Origin: Syngnathus acus
Taxonomy: Eukaryota; Chordata; Actinopteri; Syngnathiformes; Syngnathidae
Direction of reading: 5' to 3'
NCBI RefSeq assembly: GCF_901709675.1
Contig: NC_051087.1
Coordinates: 18,292,067 to 18,356,066 of the forward strand
DNA length: 64,000 nt
This document shows, in pieces, positions 56,036 to 64,000 of the stretch. Positions within the stretch are counted from its first letter, which is position 1. Each line of letters begins with the position of its first letter. The notes below the pieces were generated by a model. That model was not told where the DNA came from. It did no database searches and saw only the letters and a program-made list of their open reading frames with translations. The position numbers and the translations under genes are program-made.

Positions 56036-56584
56036 ATTATTAAAGTGAAATACAGGTTTTTTTTTTGTGTCATCTCAAACGTACTGCTTTATTGTGCCCG
56101 TCGTTTCCATAGATTGAAAGAAGTGAACCATCAACGAAATGAAGTCTTTCGGCAAATCCTTCTCGATAGAGGTTCTGATGTTGTGGAATGATTTTTGTGG
56201 ATTGATGCATCCAACAACGGAACATTTTGATCTCTCCTTGAGTTGTTTGGACTACAAAAGTCTCACTACACTACACTACACTGCAAATCCACCATGTTTA
56301 TTACTCGGATTTTCGTATGGCAACACCCATTACCTTGTTTGGTTTGTCCTGGCCCAACTAATGTGATGTAATAGATAAAAAAAACATCATAGAAAACGGA
56401 GAAATTTGAACTGAGTAAAAAATACCCCCCCAAAACGATCATAACAGTATCTCTGCAGCAACTGGAGGGCTATATTATACTTTTCTACATTCCTGGATAC
56501 TCCAGATACACTAGAAAATGATTTTAAAAGCAAAAAAAGCAGATTTTACATGATATGTGTCCTTTAAAAGTGGCCTTGCAGTGC

Positions 56585-56705
56585 CTTATATGGCAGCAAC
56601 CGCCCACTGGTGTGTGATTGTGTGCGTGAATGGTTGAATGTGAGGCATTGTAAAGTGCTCTGAGCATCATACGGTGTTGAGAAAGCGCAGTGCAGTCCAT
56701 TTACC
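56585..56705 (+). mobile_element. Short retroposon fragment
   Basis: Contains GTGTGTGATTGTGTGCGTGA, ATGGTTGAATGTGAGGCATT, AAAGTGCTCTGAGCATCAT and CAGTCCATTTACCAT. These are strings typical of a common teleost SINE/LINE 3' end. Confidence 0.5.
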
Positions 56706-56803
56706 ATAAAAGAAATCTTGATTCTTTTATTTTCCTATAATTTAAACAGTGATTGTTTTTGCTGCTGATTTTAATATGTAAATATTGTTTTTTTTTTTTT
56801 CAG

Positions 56804-56910
56804 GCAAATGTTTAGATCGCTCAGACTTGCTCCACAAAGTGTTCATATCAAACTGTGACACCAGTAAAACGACTCAAAGGTGGGAAATAAACAACATCAT
56901 GGCTGTATAA
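56804..56910 (+). CDS. galnt7: GALNT7 last coding exon: lectin gamma repeat and stop
   Basis: Acceptor TTTTTTTTTTTCAG precedes GC, which completes the Gly begun in the 37342 exon. The exon encodes KCLDRSDLLHKVFISNCDTS, then KTTQRWEINNIMAV and a TAA at 56908. KCLD and Q-R-W are the CLD and QxW motifs of the third (gamma) ricin B repeat, and the end close to the final repeat is normal for the family. Joined exons give 155 residues here. The exon is intact, so the gene is likely functional despite the transposon-filled introns. Confidence 0.92.
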
Positions 56911-57600
56911 AGACTGCTCAACTCATGGACTACACTGAAGGACATAGATAAGCACCAATTATAGAATGCATTCATGCATGCTTTGACTGGGATGTGGTCG
57001 TTTAGATCTGAGCCTTTTGTGTGTCAAAAAATAGGGCATCTCCTCCTCACAACCACTAGAAAAAAAGTAATTCTGGGTGATTGATAAAAGTTACAGGTTA
57101 AGAATATTTACCAGCCTGTTATGTGCTTGAAATGCCTTTCCTGTGACTCTATTTTATGCTACTGTGTGGCACTGGGTCTCACATAAAATGATTAGTTTTT
57201 TTTGTTTTGTTTTTAATAATAGAACAATTGCATTTGTTATCTTATTTTTGGCCCATAACTTGACTCTATATAAGTGGAAGAAGATGGATGGACAACCTTT
57301 TACTCAACTTTAATGGGATCAACACATACTGAGAGTATGCCAATTTTGAGCCATTTCCTTCCTATGAGATCAAATTTAGCAAAAGCCTGAATTTCTAACG
57401 CCTCTGATAACATTTAAGCAATTATTTTAAGATGGTGTTTGTGTTGAAAGTAACTTTTTTTTCCGTCCATGATCTGCTTGAAAAATTGCTTGTGGTGACC
57501 AGTCATAAATATTAAAAGGTTTCAATAATCTAATACCTGGCTCTGGTGTCTTATTTTTTGTCTTTTACTATAAATCTTTATTATTTGTATTTTCTGCCAG
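56911..57600 (+). other. galnt7: Probable GALNT7 3' UTR
   Basis: AT-rich sequence after the stop, with no repeat except a short Rex3/SINE tail-like string (GTGGAAGAAGATGGATGG, about 57271). No AATAAA occurs in the next 600 bases; an ATTAAA at 57511-57516 is the best poly(A) candidate. Extent is inferred. Confidence 0.45.
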
Positions 57601-57842
57601 TCTTTATGCTCATTCTGCCTCTCACTGAACATTTGGTTTGTAGGAGTTTCCATTATCACAGTTGTGACTGTTTGTGTCATGTCCTGTGTTGGTGATCTCA
57701 CAGGGCTCGAGACTGCCCCTAATTTAGGGGTGTCCAAACTTTTTGCAAGGAGGGCCAGATTTGATAAAGTGAAGGGGCCCGGGGGCCAGTGGTTTTTTCG
57801 GACATTTTTTATGTGTTTTTTCACAAATTTTCATAATTAAAA

Positions 57843-57897
57843 AAAAAAAAAAAGTAAAACCGCGATAAACGAACCGCGATGTAGCAAGGGATTACTG
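57843..57897. mobile_element. TIR remnant of the GGGATTACTGTA type
   Basis: AACCGCGATAAACGAACCGC and AAGGGATTACTGTA resemble the ends of family C elements. Only about 45 bp. Confidence 0.45.
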
Positions 57898-58061
57898 TAA
57901 TTTGAATTTCAAGTGACGTCAGTGGCGCAGCGCGGTGGTTGTTTACATAAAGGACAAAGATTCGATCACGGGATGACGAAGGGCCCCACGTACTACCAGC
58001 ATCATTAGCGGCTTTGTTTGTAGGTGACACGGAGGACGAAGAGTTTGAAGGTTTTAATATT

Positions 58062-60316
58062 CAGGGCTGTGGACTCGGACTCGGGGACTCGGACTCGGTC
58101 GGACTCGGCCATTTTTGCCGGACTCGGACTCGGTGCTGATTTTGACCGAGTCCCCCGAGTCCGACAATAAAAAAAATACGTTAAATTTTATTTTCATCAT
58201 GCTGCTGAGAATGCGCGTAGGAATACTGTCCACAGCTCTGCTACGGTTATTTAATGTTTTGGTTGCCCTGGTTACAGAGGCGTTGCTACACTAAAGAGAG
58301 GGAAGATTGTGTCTGTAGCAACGCTGATTAGCTAAAGAATGTAGTGTGGTGTAAATTAGCACTCAACCAGCTGTTCGTCTCCTATTGTTGGCTGACTCGT
58401 CCGCGAGTGAGATCAGATAACTTGAATTGCCGCTTTCCTGTGGAACAATGCAACTAAACCTTTGCTAGACTTTATCTACTTAGTAAATTAACACACAATA
58501 ACAATAAGTAACTTGTCCTAAACACTTAAACAAACATTGAGTAAATATGGGATAACTTGTACGCAACTACTTCAAACTGTATATAACGCTTGACAAAGAA
58601 AAACAGTTCTGACCAACAACAATCTATGAACCAAATCAGAACACTTCGCCTCTGCAAATATGCTCTGCTCATTGTTGGTGAAGGCCTCTTACAGGAACAA
58701 AAACACACACACATAACAAAAGGACAGTAAGGACTCGGAGACAGATGGCTGACAGGGAACAAAAGACATCTCTGTCACTAAAGAGGAAGAATTTAAATAA
58801 CAACCCGCGACGGTGAGATTAAAATCAAGACTCTTGCCATCAAGGACACCGACGGGGGGCATGACAGTGAGGCGGTCAAGAATGTCATCAACGCCGTCAT
58901 CAAGGATTTTGACCTGCATGTCCTCTCCATCGTCGTCGATAACGCAGCGACCATGAGCAAAGCCGTGCGGCTCATCAATGAGGACGACGAAGATGCTGAT
59001 GATACTGAAAACGAAATGGATGAGGACGAGGGGGGCGTCAATCTGGACGACGAGGTCCAGCTTGAGAAGTTCGCTGGGATTCAGGATGCCGATTTTCGAA
59101 TGATTCATCACATGCGCTGTGCTATTCACACGCTGCAACTGGCAATTCGTGACGGATTGAAGGCGGAGCATGTCATGAAACTACTGGATAAAGTCCGACG
59201 GGTGGTGAAGAGACTGCGGACCCCCAATCTGCTTGCTGTCCTTCGTCGTCGAGGAGGTCTTCTCCCTGTCGTCGATGTGCCCACCCGTTGGGGAAGCACC
59301 TACCTCATCACAAAACGGCTCCTTCATCTACGAGAGCATGTCCAGGACTTGGCGGCTGCTTCTCCGGAACTTCTCCTTAACGAGTCAGAATGGAAGAAGC
59401 TTGAGACCTTGGCCACGATCCTCAAGATGCCATACAATGTCACGGTCAAGCTCCAGTCGGCCTCAATCACCCCCGGTAGCTTTCTCAAGGAGTGGTCGGC
59501 CTTGAAGGCAGCGTTGCGCAAGCAGCCCCTTCTGGCTTCACCAATCGCCAATTCAATGGAGCAACGAGAGGACAAGCTCTTCGACAATGATTTTTTTCTG
59601 GCAGCCGTCTTCGTCGATGCGCGTTACCGCATTCTCCTCAGCGAAGAGCAGATGGAGCGCGCCAAGAATGGCCTCCGTGCCGTTGTGAGGCAAATCCGGT
59701 CTCGTACCCACGAGCACCTGGAGGGGCCGTCGATGGAGGCCGAGGTTGATGGCTCCACATCGAAGGAGGAGGATGAGTTTGAAAAAGAACTTGACAGCAT
59801 TGAGCGCCGCCAGCGTTTGTCGGCCGCCACCTCGCCAACCGACATAGATGAAGAAATTGGGGCAATGTTGGCACTTGGTCGAATGAAAGAGAGCCCATTT
59901 GTTACAGCTGATCGTTATCCGTCCGGCCTCAAGGCAGCGACTCAGGACACTAACAGCAATGCCAATCAGCCAAGTCAGCGTAGAGCGCCTGTTTTCCGGG
60001 CTCAAGTTTATCATGTCTGATCAGCGCGGCACGATGAAGGCTGACTTGGTTGAGGCGATTTTGTTCCTAAGAACAAACTCAAGTCGTTGAATTGAAACTT
60101 GAAAGTATCTGTTTATTGTATTTCGTTTATATGTTTAATAAAGACAAAGCCATCACAAAACTGTTGTAATTATTTAGATTTTGATCTAAATTAGCCTTGA
60201 ATAAAGACTAAGCAGTCACATGAATTAACAGAAAAAATGGACAGCCGGACTCGGACTCGTGGTCAAGAGGCCGGACTCGGACTCGGTGCAAAAATCCGAC
60301 CGAGTCCACAGCCCTG
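58062..60316 (+). mobile_element. hAT element with GGACTCGG TIRs
   Basis: Starts CAGGGCTGTGGACTCGGACT and ends ACCGAGTCCACAGCCCTG. Subterminal ACTCGG strings are repeated many times on both sides. GTTTTAAT is present at 58051-58058 and 60317-60324, but three bases (ATT) separate it from the left end, so the duplication is imperfect. Uninterrupted Tigger-like sequence at 61775 shows the target (TTTAATGATTTGGAG). Encodes a large part of a transposase. Confidence 0.82.
58816..60090 (+). pseudogene. hAT transposase (catalytic core and C-terminus)
   Basis: Codons from about 58816 give EIKIKTLAIKDTDGGHDSEA, VLSIVVDNAATMSKAV (catalytic-region Asp). An open frame 58953-60020 then includes an acidic insert (EDDEDADDTENEMDEDEGG), HHMRCAIHTLQLAIRDGL (C-x2-H of the hAT insertion region), VDVPTRWGSTYLITKRLL (R-W) and FFLAAVFVDARYRILLSEEQ. 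After a frameshift near 59960, SQVSVERLFSGLKFIMSDQR and ADLVEAILFLRTN form the hAT dimerisation motif, ending at 60090. The N-terminal BED finger and first catalytic Asp are missing. Among hAT remnants here it is the most complete. Confidence 0.82.
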
Positions 60317-60329
60317 GTTTTAATGATTT

Positions 60330-61140
60330 GAAGTGACACAGAAGGTTTGAAAAACTATCGTCTTCCGGGTTAGAGCACGCTGGCGTCAGATTTGTTGACT
60401 GCCGCTTCTGTCCCGGACCGTGTCCGTTACTTGTTTTTCGTTTTCCCGTTTTCAGTGCACCCGTCTCTTCTTTTATTTTTCTCGTGTTGTCTTCCGTCCA
60501 CCTCGCATCCCCGCAGCTCCGCTCTCACCTATCTGTTTCCTCTCCCTCGGACTACCAACTACGTTAGCCAGCTAGCCAACAGCCAACTGGCCAAAACCAC
60601 CACCGGACCCTCCTACCTCCCGACTCGGAGCCTGTGGCCGCCTGCTGTGGACTCGACGGCCGCTCTGGCCCGGCTCTCTGGCCTTCCGTCCGGCGTCCTT
60701 GGGGGACGGGCTCCACTCCCTGCGGGCTCGCCAACTGTGGCTCTGCTGTGTGCCGCCGTGGTGCGTTGGGGCCTGCCGTTCGAGCGGGTGCAGTCGAGGT
60801 CGACCGACATCACCACCTGGTCCACTGCTGCTTCCACACGAGACTGGGATCCTTCGCCGTCGCCGCTACATCTGACCAGCATTTCCCCGATGGCTCACCC
60901 ATCTCCTCTTTTTGGACTACCAACCCCCCGTCACCCCCATCTCCCGTACTGGCAACCTCAACAACCTCCGCTCCCGCCCCTCCTGCTCCTCCATCCATCT
61001 CCTTCGCACTGCTGACCGATGTCTTGTTAACTATAACCTACTGTCTCTCTCACCCCCCCCACTCTTTTTTATTCCATGTAAAGCGTCTTTGGGTTATTGA
61101 AAAGCGCTATATAAATTGAATGAATTATTATTATTATTAT
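60330..61140 (+). mobile_element. Nonautonomous retroposon with L2-type tail
   Basis: GC-rich 5' part (from GCTTCTGTCCCGGACCGTGT through CGTCCGGCGTCCTTGGGGG and GGCAACCTCAACAACCTCCG) joined to AAAGCGTCTTTGGGTTATTG, AAAAGCGCTATATAAATTG and (ATT)n, the tail of the L2-like LINE at 43047-45297. Open frames here (60392-61015, 60634-61119) do not resemble RT. It may be an L2 5' UTR fused to its 3' end by deletion. Confidence 0.6.
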
Positions 61141-61500
61141 GGCTTTTACGCACGCCCGGTTCTACTCTACGGAGCTCTCTTTCACCTCCGTGGATTGAAG
61201 TCGGGGGCCGGCGCTCAGCCGGGTGGCTGTCCAGGCACGATGCATGGGGCTCGGACATAGCTTTTACGCACGCCCGGTCCTACTCTACGGAGCTCTCTTT
61301 CACCTCCGTGGATGGAAGTCGTGGGCCGGCGCTCGGCCGTGTGGCTGTCCGGGGACGGTGGATGGGGCACGGACATGGCTTTTACGCACGCCCGGTCCTA
61401 TTCTATGGAGCGCTCTTCCACCTCCGTGGCTGGAAGTGCCACCTCCAGGGATGGAAGTCCACGCCGCCACACACCTGGAAGTCGACGCCGGTGCTTGGGG
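61138..61500 (+). repeat. GC-rich tandem repeat, about 120-bp period
   Basis: GCTTTTACGCACGCCCGGT starts units near 61141, 61261 and 61378, each followed by CTACTCTACGGAGC and TCTTTCACCTCCGTGG-like strings and GGCCGGCGCTC. Three diverged copies. GC content is far above the surroundings. Function unknown. Confidence 0.8.
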
Positions 61501-62431
61501 CCGTGTGGTTCTGAGCTATTTATGTTATAGTTATTTGATATATTTTATTTCGTATAGCAACTTGTATATGTTTTTATCGTTACAGTTCAGTACTTGTTGG
61601 CTCGTTGAACTCTTGTTTTGTTAAATAAAGAGACTTTTACCAAACCCACGTCTTTCCTTGTACTTTGTTAACGCTATAATATAGTTATATACTAGATCTG
61701 TGGAATAACGACGAGGCTGACGTCAGGGCGCACGCGCGGCGTTGTTGACAAAGGACGAGGAATTTGATCGATGGATTTAATGATTTGGAGTGACACAGAT
61801 GGTTTGATAATATTGTTGTTTATATGATAGTTATTTGATATATACTTTATATATCATTATATGGGTCTATGGAATATTTAGAATATTCAGACGTCAGTGG
61901 CGGGGCGCATACGCGGCATCGTTTCCATAAAGGACGACCGATGGATTTAATGAATTGGAGTGACACAGATGGTTTTATAAACGTGTTATTTATGTACTAG
62001 TTATTTGAATAACTCTGAATGTTACGTCGGGCCCGTTCTCAGCTCTTCGTTTGTGTTTATGTCACGTTAGCATACCTATCGTTTAGCCTGTTGTTGCTCG
62101 TTCATGTCTGTTCTTGGTGTTGGATTTTGTTGAATAAATTTCCCCCAAAATGCGACTTGTACTCCGGAGCGACTTATTTATGTTTTTTTTTCACGTTATT
62201 GTGCATTTTATGGCTCATGCGACCTATATTCCGGAGCGACTTTTAGTCCGAAAATTACGGTACCTTAAATTTACATGAGTTTAAAATTATTTTTCCCTTA
62301 TGAACATTTTTAACAGGAGTTATAAGTAATGCAAAGTTGTCTGTTATTATTAAAACTTAACACAACAGAATTTTGCTCTTGTCATTTACAATATCTTTCA
62401 GAATATAATAATTTGTGTCACGTCTACAGGT

Positions 62432-62776
62432 TCACAGCATCAACAGTATTAACATGGCCACTTTGTAGTTTGCGATGGTAATATTTACTTTTGACTCATA
62501 GCCCCGCGTGAAGAATCGCTGTTGTGATGCCAGTTCAGCTTGGAGCTGGTTCACGTTATCAGTACGATCCCTCCCTGTTAGCTTGTCATATGTGTTAGCA
62601 TGTTTAGTCTGGTAGTGTCTCTTTAGGTTGAAATCCTTAAACAAGGCAACCGTCTATTTACAAATTAGACAAACACAATTGCCTTGATTTTCAGTGAAGA
62701 AGTATTGTAGTTCCCATCTCTCTTGAAAGCGATGGCCCTCAATGTCAACTTTCCTCGTTTTCTTTGCAGTCGGCAT
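62432..62776 (-). pseudogene. hAT transposase N-terminus of the outer element
   Basis: Minus strand from ATG at 62776: MPTAKKTRKVDIEGHRFQER, WELQYFFTENQGNCVCLICK, then an in-frame TAG and DFNLKRHYQTKHANTYDKL, LASQQRFFTRGYESKV. C-x2-C with H-x4-H gives the BED-like finger of Charlie/GTF2IRD2-like hAT proteins. The stop falls inside the finger. Confidence 0.72.
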
Positions 62777-63052
62777 GACAGAAATGAGGGGAGAGGGGTG
62801 CGCGGCACGGATGCAGACTGACATTATCAAAGTGGTGCTGCCACGTTTTGGTAAAAGGAGGAATTTCAAGTTTCATGATTTTTTTTATTCAGTTTAACAG
62901 CGCAGGCGGGCCATAAATAATACATTATAAGATCGAAGCTGCGGGCCGTATGAAATTTGACCGGGGGACGGATTTGGCCCACGGGCCGGACTTTGGACAT
63001 CCCTGCCCTAAATGGGTCTCATTTTGCACTTAACGTTTGGGACACTGTAACT

Positions 63053-63290
63053 ACCGTTTTTTCCACACCATAAGGCGCTTTGGGTAAAAAGGAGCAGACT
63101 CAATTGCGGGGGCTATTCTGTATTTAAGTCATGCATGCCATGACTTAAGGTAAGCGAAAAACGTCATGGGAGTAAGACAATGAGTAGTTCATTCTACGAT
63201 TTAACCATGTACTCTACTATACTCACATGATTGTCTATCAATATTCATACACAGGCGAAGCGGGAGCCGTGCGCCCACTGCAGAACTTCT
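63053..63290 (+). mobile_element. Possible DNA-transposon end
   Basis: TA followed by CCGTTTTTTCCACACCATAA and GGCGC resembles the TIR style of the TA-flanked elements in this window. No partner end was found. Confidence 0.35.
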
Positions 63291-63314
63291 GTTCGGAGGT
63301 GGTCAAGCACGAAT

Positions 63315-63565
63315 AGTAATAATAATAATAAATTATATTTATATTGCACTTTACATTTTAAGAAAATCTCAAAATGCTACAGAAACGCTTTTTTAAAAAG
63401 AAATGTCTTAAGACTGTTTTTAAAAGTGTCAAACGACTGCGGTGCTCTCAGGTGGACTGGTAGGGCATTCACAATGTGGGTGAGACAGAGCAGAAAGCCC
63501 GGTCTCCCATGGAACGGAGGTTAGTTTTGGAGGTTTTGAGGAGGTAGGTGTTTGATGAGCGGAGA
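63315..63565 (-). mobile_element. LINE-type 3' end (-)
   Basis: (AATA)n-like AATAATAATAATAAATTATA followed on the plus strand by TTGCACTTTACATTTTAAGA; on the minus strand this is an AAAGTGCAATATAAAT tail with an (ATT)n end. Upstream coding was not recognised. Confidence 0.45.
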
Positions 63566-63695
63566 CTCCGTGTGTCATGCCTCGTCCACAGTTTTGTGAT
63601 GTGTCATCGTTTCTGTGTCTGTGTGCTCGCCCCTCCCTTCCTGTGTGCCCTTGATTAGTGTAATCACACGCACCTGCCTCTCGTTACCTGTGTCG

Positions 63696-63702
63696 TATTT
63701 AA
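63696..63702 (+). promoter_or_regulatory. TATA-like box of gypsy-like LTR
   Basis: TATTTAA, 178 bp upstream of AATAAA. Same motif and spacing logic as cassette B. Confidence 0.45.
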
Positions 63703-63879
63703 GTTCTGTTTGCGTGTCACTCGCCGTCGGAGCATTACCTGAGAGATGTGGACAATGCATGTCTCACTGTCACGCGGTTTGTTTGGTTCCTGTCTTTTGT
63801 TTCACGCTTTGGCGGTCAGTCCTTTTGGTTTTGTTGTTTAGTCACGTCAGTTTGCCAGGTCTGTCTTTTGAGTTCCTGC

Positions 63880-63885
63880 AATAAA
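63880..63885 (+). terminator. Poly(A) signal of gypsy-like LTR
   Basis: AATAAA followed by CCCTGG, 57 bp before the LTR end. Confidence 0.5.
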
Positions 63886-64000
63886 CCCTGGTCCAAGCTG
63901 CATTTGGTCATCCTGCTCCATTTCTACACTCTGTTCGTGACAGAATGCTCCGACCATCACAGCGACCAGCGCTTGGACCCTCCGCCATCAGCTCCCACTG

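Larger units (their letters stand above)
57900..62260 (+). mobile_element. Tigger-like 3' region, triplicated and split
   Basis: Three related segments (57905-58061 continuing at 60317-60365; 61695-61835; 61880-61995) share GACGTCAG...GGCG, AAAGGACGA and TTTAATGATTTGGAGTGACA. In the first, codons GDTEDEEFEGFNDLK with a stop look like the acidic tail of a Tigger-type transposase. The last segment runs to the right TIR GTCCGAAAATTACGG followed by TA (62261-62262). A hAT and an L2-like piece sit inside. Confidence 0.55.
57725..63005 (-). mobile_element. Large hAT element with nested insertions
   Basis: The outer ends (T)AGGGGTGTCCAAACTTTTTG and CCGGACTTTGGACATCCCTG are flanked by CCCTAATT / CCCTAAAT (57717-57724, 63006-63013), 7 of 8 matching. 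A first coding exon lies at 62776-62432 on the minus strand. Between are Tigger remnants, another hAT, an L2-type piece and a GC-rich tandem array, so most of the 5.3 kb is foreign to it. Confidence 0.82.
63573..63942 (+). mobile_element. Gypsy-like LTR (5' LTR of an element leaving the window)
   Basis: TGTCATGCCTCGTCCACAG begins and CTCTGTTCGTGACA ends a 370-bp unit with a TATTTAA box (63696-63702) and AATAAA (63880-63885), an LTR layout. What follows (63943-64000: GAATGCTCCGACCATCAC, codons LRPSQRPALGPSAISSH) looks like leader or gag start and not flanking DNA, so the body of the element probably continues beyond 64000. Superfamily is inferred from the TGTCA/TGACA ends. Confidence 0.65.

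Noticed and set aside
58953-60020. 355-codon frame as a domesticated ZBED-like host gene
   Set aside because: It lies between hAT TIRs, lacks its N-terminus and is frameshifted before the dimerisation domain.
60392-61119. 207- and 161-codon Ser/Pro-rich open frames
   Set aside because: They overlap each other, lie in GC-rich retroposon sequence with an L2-type tail and show no recognisable domain.

Overview
The window is about 64 kb of vertebrate nuclear DNA, almost certainly from a teleost fish. It holds five spliced coding exons of one conserved host gene in a dense bed of fish-type transposable elements: Rex3-like RTE and L2-like LINEs, Tc1 and pogo/Tigger-like elements, many hAT elements and hAT MITEs, BEL/Pao and gypsy remnants, solo LTRs, tRNA-derived SINEs and long tetranucleotide microsatellites. 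Gene density, introns and absence of operons rule out a prokaryote. I cannot name the species.

Host gene: exons on the + strand at 16260-16362, 16449-16547, 30261-30389, 37342-37372 and 56804-56910 join in frame to encode the last 155 residues of a polypeptide N-acetylgalactosaminyltransferase, best matched to GALNT7. They give the end of the catalytic region and the complete C-terminal ricin-type (QxW) lectin domain. No earlier exon was recognised in 1-16259, so the catalytic exons probably lie upstream of the window. The introns of 13.7, 6.9 and 19.4 kb are built mostly from transposable elements.

Layout: 1-2.3 kb is a tandem duplication, one copy filled by a TA-flanked MITE; 2.4-4.7 kb a solo LTR with 4-bp target duplication; 5.1-5.5 kb a possible small spliced gene on the minus strand; 5.9-8.3 kb an L2-like LINE (-); 8.4-10.4 kb a Tigger-like 5' end with 266-bp tandem repeats and an RTE-type endonuclease fragment; 11.4-12.3 kb a TIR element carrying an LTR-like cassette; 13.4-19 kb MITEs, SINEs, LINE tails and the first two GALNT7 exons; 19.2-22 kb a second LTR-cassette element, inverted ATCT/GATA arrays and a Tc1 element one stop codon short of an intact transposase; 22.4-27 kb a Rex3-like LINE split by a second copy of the solo LTR; 27-33.4 kb hAT elements, a SINE and a Tc1 interrupted by a hAT; 33.4-37.2 kb a LINE with an SGNH-esterase ORF1 plus a Rex3 fragment; 38.5-39.5 kb a hAT; 40.5-49 kb Rex3 (-), L2 (+), gypsy (-) and BEL/Pao (+); 49-55.2 kb a four-level nest (L2 > hAT > Tc1 > hAT MITE); 55.2-56 kb another Tc1 with a MITE; 57.7-63 kb a large hAT with a second hAT nested in it; 63.6 kb to the end the 5' LTR of a gypsy-like element that runs out of the window.

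No complete undescribed system such as a defence island or gene cluster is visible. The most unusual signals are (1) two different hAT elements at the same GTTTAGGG position in two Tc1 copies, (2) a TIR-bounded element that carries a promoter/poly(A) LTR-like cassette in all three copies, (3) nested insertions whose empty sites can be read inside the window itself, and (4) an unrecognised cysteine-rich three-exon reading frame on the minus strand.
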